NCBI GenBank assembly: GCA_003255065.1 | Contig: QAOA01006302.1 | Coordinates: forward strand, 113,459 to 177,458 | Reading direction: 5' to 3' | Length of the DNA stretch: 64,000 bases | DNA from: Cercis canadensis | Taxonomy: Eukaryota; Streptophyta; Magnoliopsida; Fabales; Fabaceae | Shown: positions 58,965-64,000 of the stretch, one piece after another | How the letters are laid out: each line of letters starts with the position of its first letter | Numbering within the stretch: position 1 is the stretch's first letter | The notes under the pieces: generated by a model | Databases searched by the model: none | What the model was told of the DNA's origin: nothing | What the model saw: the letters and a program-made list of their open reading frames with translations, nothing else | Program-made: the position numbers and the translations under genes

Positions 58965-60001
58965 CAATAATTACATCAAATTATATGCAGTTTAAATTAA
59001 CAACCTATTTAAGATTTTTTTTTTCAGAAAAAGAAATTGGTCTAAACATCAAGAGATTAGAGTGCATATTGCAATTTTTTTGTTTTTTAGTTTTTGGGGC
59101 AAATTGCTATAGAAAAAAATCAGAGTGGATTTCTAGTATCCCCAAAAAATATATAATAAAAGTTAAGAGAAATGAATTCTTAAGTGTCTTAAAGAAACAT
59201 AAGAAGTATAGAAAAGTTAAGTTGTACAAAAAAAGTTTTAAGTAAGTCCATTTTAAGTTTTGATGAGTCTGATGAAGGTTTTGAAAAAACATGATGAGAA
59301 TGTTCACCCTACTCAAAATCAATAAATCACATTCTGAACAATCTTGGAAAACAAACTTACGTTCATTGATATTTCAAAAAATATTTAAAATTATTGTTTA
59401 AATTGATTATGTAAATAATATGTGAATTCATATAGTCATTTGTTTAATATAGACTAGCTCATTCATCAAATATCTATTTAGCCATTCTATTTTTGGTTGA
59501 ACCACATAATCTATATTAATATATATTTATATTAGGTATTTGTGTAATCCACACAAGCAATTATGTTTAGTATAGATAAGGATGTTAATACTTTTCACTT
59601 GACAAATATTGTTTTGTGTAAAAAAATTTAGCCACTCAGTGTCATCAGAAACAAAATTGGTTAAATTTAAAGGTGATCTAGAGAAAAATTGAAATAAAAA
59701 TATTATCAAAAATCATATATATTTGTTAAAAAGTTTAGAAACAAAAGACATTATGCCAAAAACAACCTTGCTGCATATTGGTGGAGGCTATAATAAATTA
59801 ATTACTTTAGTCAAGCAAAAACTTCTACATAAGTTATTAGGTCGTATCAACATTCATGCAAAGAAATATTTTTATAAATAACAAAAAAGGAAAAAAAGAT
59901 GGACATATAAGAAGCGAAGAACATTAAACTGTTATTATACTTAAATTAAGAAACCAAGCAAAATATTATTAAAAATGTGTCCTTGAATTTTAAATACGTA
60001 C
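58121..60001. other. Intron of NLR gene 2 (1.9 kb)
   Basis: AT-rich, no exon-like sequence. It contains a (TA)n microsatellite at 58931-58961. Confidence 0.6.
58931..58961. repeat. (AT)n microsatellite
   Basis: Uninterrupted AT tract in an NLR intron. Confidence 0.9.
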
Positions 60002-60742
60002 CTTTTCAAACAAGAAGAGCGGTTCGTGATCTTGGACTTCAATTCCATCCCTCTCAAGTGTCTCTTTGAAGCTCAAAATTTCTGACTCAAACACATTCAA
60101 TCCACTTTTGATGTTCACATGTAATTTCTCTAGCAATGGCCATTTTAAAGCAAAAGTACCAGGGTAGAAACTCTTGTACTGTTCAAGTCTAATAAGTGTA
60201 AGCTGCTTTACCATAGGGAAGACGAAGTTCAAAACTTCTGCTTCAATGCCTTCTTGCTTTGCCACAATTTCTTCAATTCCACAGTCCATTATCTCAAGCT
60301 CTTCAAGTTTCGGAAGCCTTTTCGCCACAAAAGCAGGAAAGAGATTCTTCAAGCTTTGACATTCAGAAACATTAATTAACTGCAAATTTTGGTGATCAAG
60401 CATTCCTTGAGGGTCTCTGTTCCATAAATGATTTAGATTTGGCAGACAAGATAAGCTCAATTTTCTTAATCTGCAAATTGTCACGGTATGTGTGGCTACT
60501 CCATCCACTCCTTCCAAATCAAACACCACCTCCATCGAATCACAATTTTGCACTTGCAATTCTTCCAAGCTATTCAAAATTGGCAGTAAATTAGATGATA
60601 TTACAGATGACAAAAACTCACACTTGTCAACCACCAAAGATTTCAAGCTGCAATAAGACCAGTTTTGAACCGGTTTATGCCATGTGTCTTTATATTCAGG
60701 GAAGTCAGATAAATGAAGAAGCTCTGTGCTTACAAGCAAAAC
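60002..60742 (-). CDS. NLR gene 2, LRR exon (type A, second copy)
   Basis: 741 nt (247 codons), phase 0: acceptor AATTACAG before 60742, donor GTACGT after 60002. Begins VLLVSTELLHLSDFPE and ends PLFLFEK. Intact LRR exon with the type-A order of motifs (LEELQVQNCDSMEVVFDLEG, then NRDPQGML). Confidence 0.8.
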
Positions 60743-60866
60743 CTGTAATTGTGCAATATAATAATAAATTAGTCTAGTTGAAAGAGACACTGCATTTTAT
60801 AGAGCAAGTTTTGATTGCACAATAGAAGATTTAAACATATACAACATTGATAATGTATACATGTAC

Positions 60867-61703
60867 CTTGTTTCTGTACAAATTTTCTATGGTAGAGTTG
60901 AGGTTTCCCTCCCAATACAATTTGTCTTCAGTTTCTTCCACTTGTATATTATCTAGCATTGGTGTGGTGGGAATTCTATTTGAAAATGTCTTCATCTTGG
61001 GGCATCCTTTGACTCTTATGTCTTCCAAGCATGGGAATTTCATATTGCAATTTATAGATGAAAATCTTGTGAGGCTTGGTAAATTTACAAGTTCCAGATT
61101 TTGCAAATGTCTGAATTCAATCTCTTCTTCATCTTCTTCATGTTCGCTGTTACTCACTATTTCTTCCATCATTTTACAATTTTTTATGTCTAGTATTTTG
61201 AGTTGAACCAGGCTTTTTGCTGTTGGTGACGTCACTAAGCTGACCAGCTTGGCACACTCCCATACTATCAGAGTTGTCAAATGACTGAAGGATACTGTTG
61301 AGGGTACTATGTTGATCAAATTGGGACAATCCCCAACATATAACTCTTCCAGTATCTCAAGAGATGGATCAAGTTGTGACCTTTCCTTGCATATATGCTC
61401 TAACCTAGACAACCATTGCAGCCATAGTATTTTGGGTCTTGCAATTGTCTCCATTTGTCCTTCCTCAATGCTAGATAGTCTCCTAAAAGGAAATATCTCT
61501 TTGAATAAACTACTGCACACTTGTAGTTGGGCTAGACAAGGTATTTTCTGAAGAATCCAATATGGAAAACTATCTTCCTCACTTTGAAAAGATTGCAGCC
61601 GAAGAAGTTTTAGCTTAGGGAAATGATCTATCAGAATTTCTCCATGCCATATCCTTTGGGTGTTCTTGGTATCCAATGTTAGTTCTTCCAAGTTTTGCAT
61701 CAC
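60867..61703 (-). CDS. NLR gene 2, LRR exon (type B, first copy)
   Basis: 837 nt (279 codons), phase 0: acceptor TTCCTCAG before 61703, donor GTACAT after 60867. Begins VMQNLEELTL and ends STIENLYRNK. Includes an acidic EEDEEEIEF insertion, also seen in shorter form in the other type-B exons. Intact. Confidence 0.8.
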
Positions 61704-62016
61704 CTGAGGAACCAAAGAAATATTTGTAACTAGAGTAAGAATAATAGCAATTTGAGTTTCCAAATAATGGTAGCTACAAAATATCCTTCCTTTTCACTAA
61801 TTTTATTTTATACATATAAAAACAGTTGTATACAAAAAGAAAATTCACAGAAAATTCGGAACCTATCCCTCTGTTTTGTGATTTTTCAAGTTGAACCAAC
61901 TGGTCCTCTGTCATGAAATAGATTATATAACGTTATCACATGCTGTCTGAACAGTTCAAGCATAAAGAAATACTAGATGTACTTTTAACGGCAAGAACTC
62001 ATTATTTTGTTCATAC

Positions 62017-62685
62017 CTGTTTGATAGAGAAGAGTGGTTGTTCTAAATTTGAAGTCTCCCTTCCAAATTGCACCAATTTGTCACAGTTAATTACGTATAA
62101 TTTAGTCAACAATGGACATTCTATAATATGCATCCCATGGTAGAAACTCTTAAGCATCTCCAAATTTGTAAGTGTCAAGCTTTTCATTCGAGGGAATGCA
62201 AACCTGGTATTACTCTCTGCCACAATTTCCTCTACATTAATGCAAGCATCTACTTCGAGTAGTTCGAGTTTCTGTAGACTTTTGGCCACAGATGCAGGGA
62301 AAATATCTTTCAACTTGTCACAATGTACGATGGTTACTGCTTCAAGATTTTCAAACTTGACAATCCCTTGAGGATCCTTATTCCATATATGCTTCAGTTT
62401 GGGCAGTTGAGATAAAGTCAATTTTCTCAACCTGGTGGTTGATTTAGTCATTCCTTCCAAATCATATACCACTTCTACTGAATTACAGTTTTGCACTTGT
62501 AATTCTTCCAAATTACTTAAAGATCTCAGCAAATGGGATGTGATTACAATTGACAGAAACTCACACTTGTCCACCATCAAAGATTTTAAATTATAGAATG
62601 AAACACCTGCAACAAGTTGGTGGTGCCATATATTCCGGAAATCGATAGAAGAAAGTTTCAAGGTCTCTAACTTGGGCAATGCGAC
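62017..62685 (-). CDS. NLR gene 2, LRR exon (type A, first copy)
   Basis: 669 nt (223 codons), phase 0: acceptor TTTGTAG before 62685, donor GTATGA after 62017. Begins VALPKLETLKLSSIDF and ends PLFSIKQ. It must be preceded by more exons, including the NB-ARC if one exists. None is visible in the 1.3 kb left in the window, so gene 2 is partial here or is an LRR-only fragment. Confidence 0.8.
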
Positions 62686-64000
62686 CTACAAATTAAAGTA
62701 GTGTCTCATAAATAAACATATTCACAAAATGAAATTATTTCTTTTAATGCTTTCTTAAATAAAAGGATCTTGACTACCTTTATTCTAACAGATTCTCCTG
62801 TGACCAAATACCATTACTCTTATTCTTTTTATTCTTTAGTGCAATATATATATGTGGATAGGTTATTTGAGTCTAAAGTTTTATACAAATAGTTTGATTT
62901 ATATCTTTTTTTTTATGATAAACACTTAATAACAAGTGTCTTAATAATAATCTAGTTAATACTACACCCTTTTGTTTCATGATTAATTTATATAAAAATG
63001 ATAAAACAATGAATAAACTAAGAACATTTTTTGCAATGGATCATGACTGCTTATTTTATATCTCTTTTGATTTTTACATGAAAAATTCATTTTGAAATGT
63101 AAAGAAAGATTATATTAAATTTTTAACTAGTTTAAGAATGTTGATAATTAAATTTTGGCTTAATCAAAACGAAATCACAAAGTTTCATTCACTTTAATAA
63201 CAGATATTATTTTATTCCAATGAAATTATTGCATATGAACAGAATAAATTATTAAAAATGAAAAATCCAATTTCATTAGCAAAAGGAAAGATAAAATAAA
63301 CTAAAATCAAATTCTATGAACACCGTTCACTTAACATATGGAACGAGTAATGCTATTTCTATCACTATATATCTTATGCACTTTACACCAATACTAATTT
63401 TGGCATGTTTGCTATTAGGGTAAAAATTAAGGTAAGAAAATTTAGTAGGATAAAATTTATAGTATAACTTTTAACCTTATAAAAGTTAATGTTAGTCTTA
63501 TTTAATATGCTTGTGTAAAAAGAGTAATATTTAAAAGAAGTAACATTAACTCCTATAGTTATGCCCCTTTTTCACCCATACCAAATATACCCATACAAGT
63601 AAAATAAAAACGCATAAATAAATAAATAATATTAAATATAGATTTTAATGAACTTCACAATTTTTTTCCTGATCTAGAGTTTGTCCATTTTTTGGCATGC
63701 TTTAACAATATTTTGACCAAATATTTTTTGAAGGAGTTATTTTCTAAGTGTCCAAAAAGAATTATTTTTAGGTGGGTGTCAAAAAAGTACTTTCTAATTG
63801 GTGCTATAGATACTTTTTAATATTGTCCTTCTCTCATATTGATCATCCTATGTATCTCAATATTGATCATTCTAAGTAAACATAGTGATCATCCACTACA
63901 AAGCACATGATTATCACTATGTCTCTATGCCAAGGACAATTTTGAAAAGTTGTTAGTGACACCAACTAGAAAATATTTTTTGGCACCCACCTAAAAGAAT
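62686..64000. other. Gene-free right flank
   Basis: AT-rich, without exon-like sequence. A terminal-inverted-repeat element occupies the last 240 bases. Confidence 0.5.
63759..64000. mobile_element. MITE-like element at the window end
   Basis: The left arm ('ttaggtgggtgtcaaaaaag', then 'ctaattggtg' and 'attgtcc') is the inverted repeat of the right arm ('ggacaatttt', then 'caactagaaaatatt' and 'ggcacccacctaaaagaat'), which reaches the last base. The arms pair over about 65 bases. The right boundary may lie just beyond the window. Confidence 0.6.

Overview
This is a nuclear genomic window from a flowering plant, almost certainly a woody eudicot. The reasons are AT-rich intergenic DNA, genes with many GT-AG introns, plant cell-wall enzymes with secretion signals, and a CC-NB-ARC-LRR resistance-gene cluster of the kind expanded in trees and vines. 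The species cannot be named from the sequence. It is a draft assembly: there are two long N runs (12369-13162 and 36802-37474), and several single Ns, some flanked by near-identical duplicated sequence.

Layout. 1-4.9 kb: intergenic with a foldback element. 4.94-5.58 kb (+): an intronless secreted pectin methylesterase inhibitor (PMEI). 5.6-20.0 kb: gene-poor, repeat-bearing DNA. 20.04-22.37 kb (+): a two-exon pectin methylesterase (PME) with its own PMEI-like pro-region and two RRLL processing sites. 22.4-26.4 kb: nothing coding. 26.66-35.12 kb (-): a complete 18-exon cytosolic phosphoglucomutase that I could join exon by exon into a 583-residue reading frame, with a 402-bp solo LTR in intron 3. 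37.99-38.60 kb (-): an intronless, start-less, frameshifted copy of the plant dual-specificity phosphatase IBR5, probably a retrocopy. 39.1-48.7 kb (-): a CC-NB-ARC-LRR gene (RPS5/At4g27190-like) whose NB-ARC is intact but whose frame is broken at the NB-ARC/LRR junction. 53.9-62.7 kb (-): LRR exons of a second gene of the same family. Its NB-ARC is not in the window; one exon is frameshifted and the last is truncated.

The LRR part of both resistance genes is built from an alternating pair of phase-0 exons, 'type A' (about 670-740 nt) and 'type B' (about 825-837 nt), repeated in tandem. That modular structure, with a recent partial copy of one module whose similarity runs on into the intron, is the most interesting biology here. 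The PMEI and the PME act on the same polymer, cell-wall homogalacturonan, but are 14 kb apart and need not be co-regulated. Phosphoglucomutase is an unrelated housekeeping gene. I did not find a convincing new molecular system.
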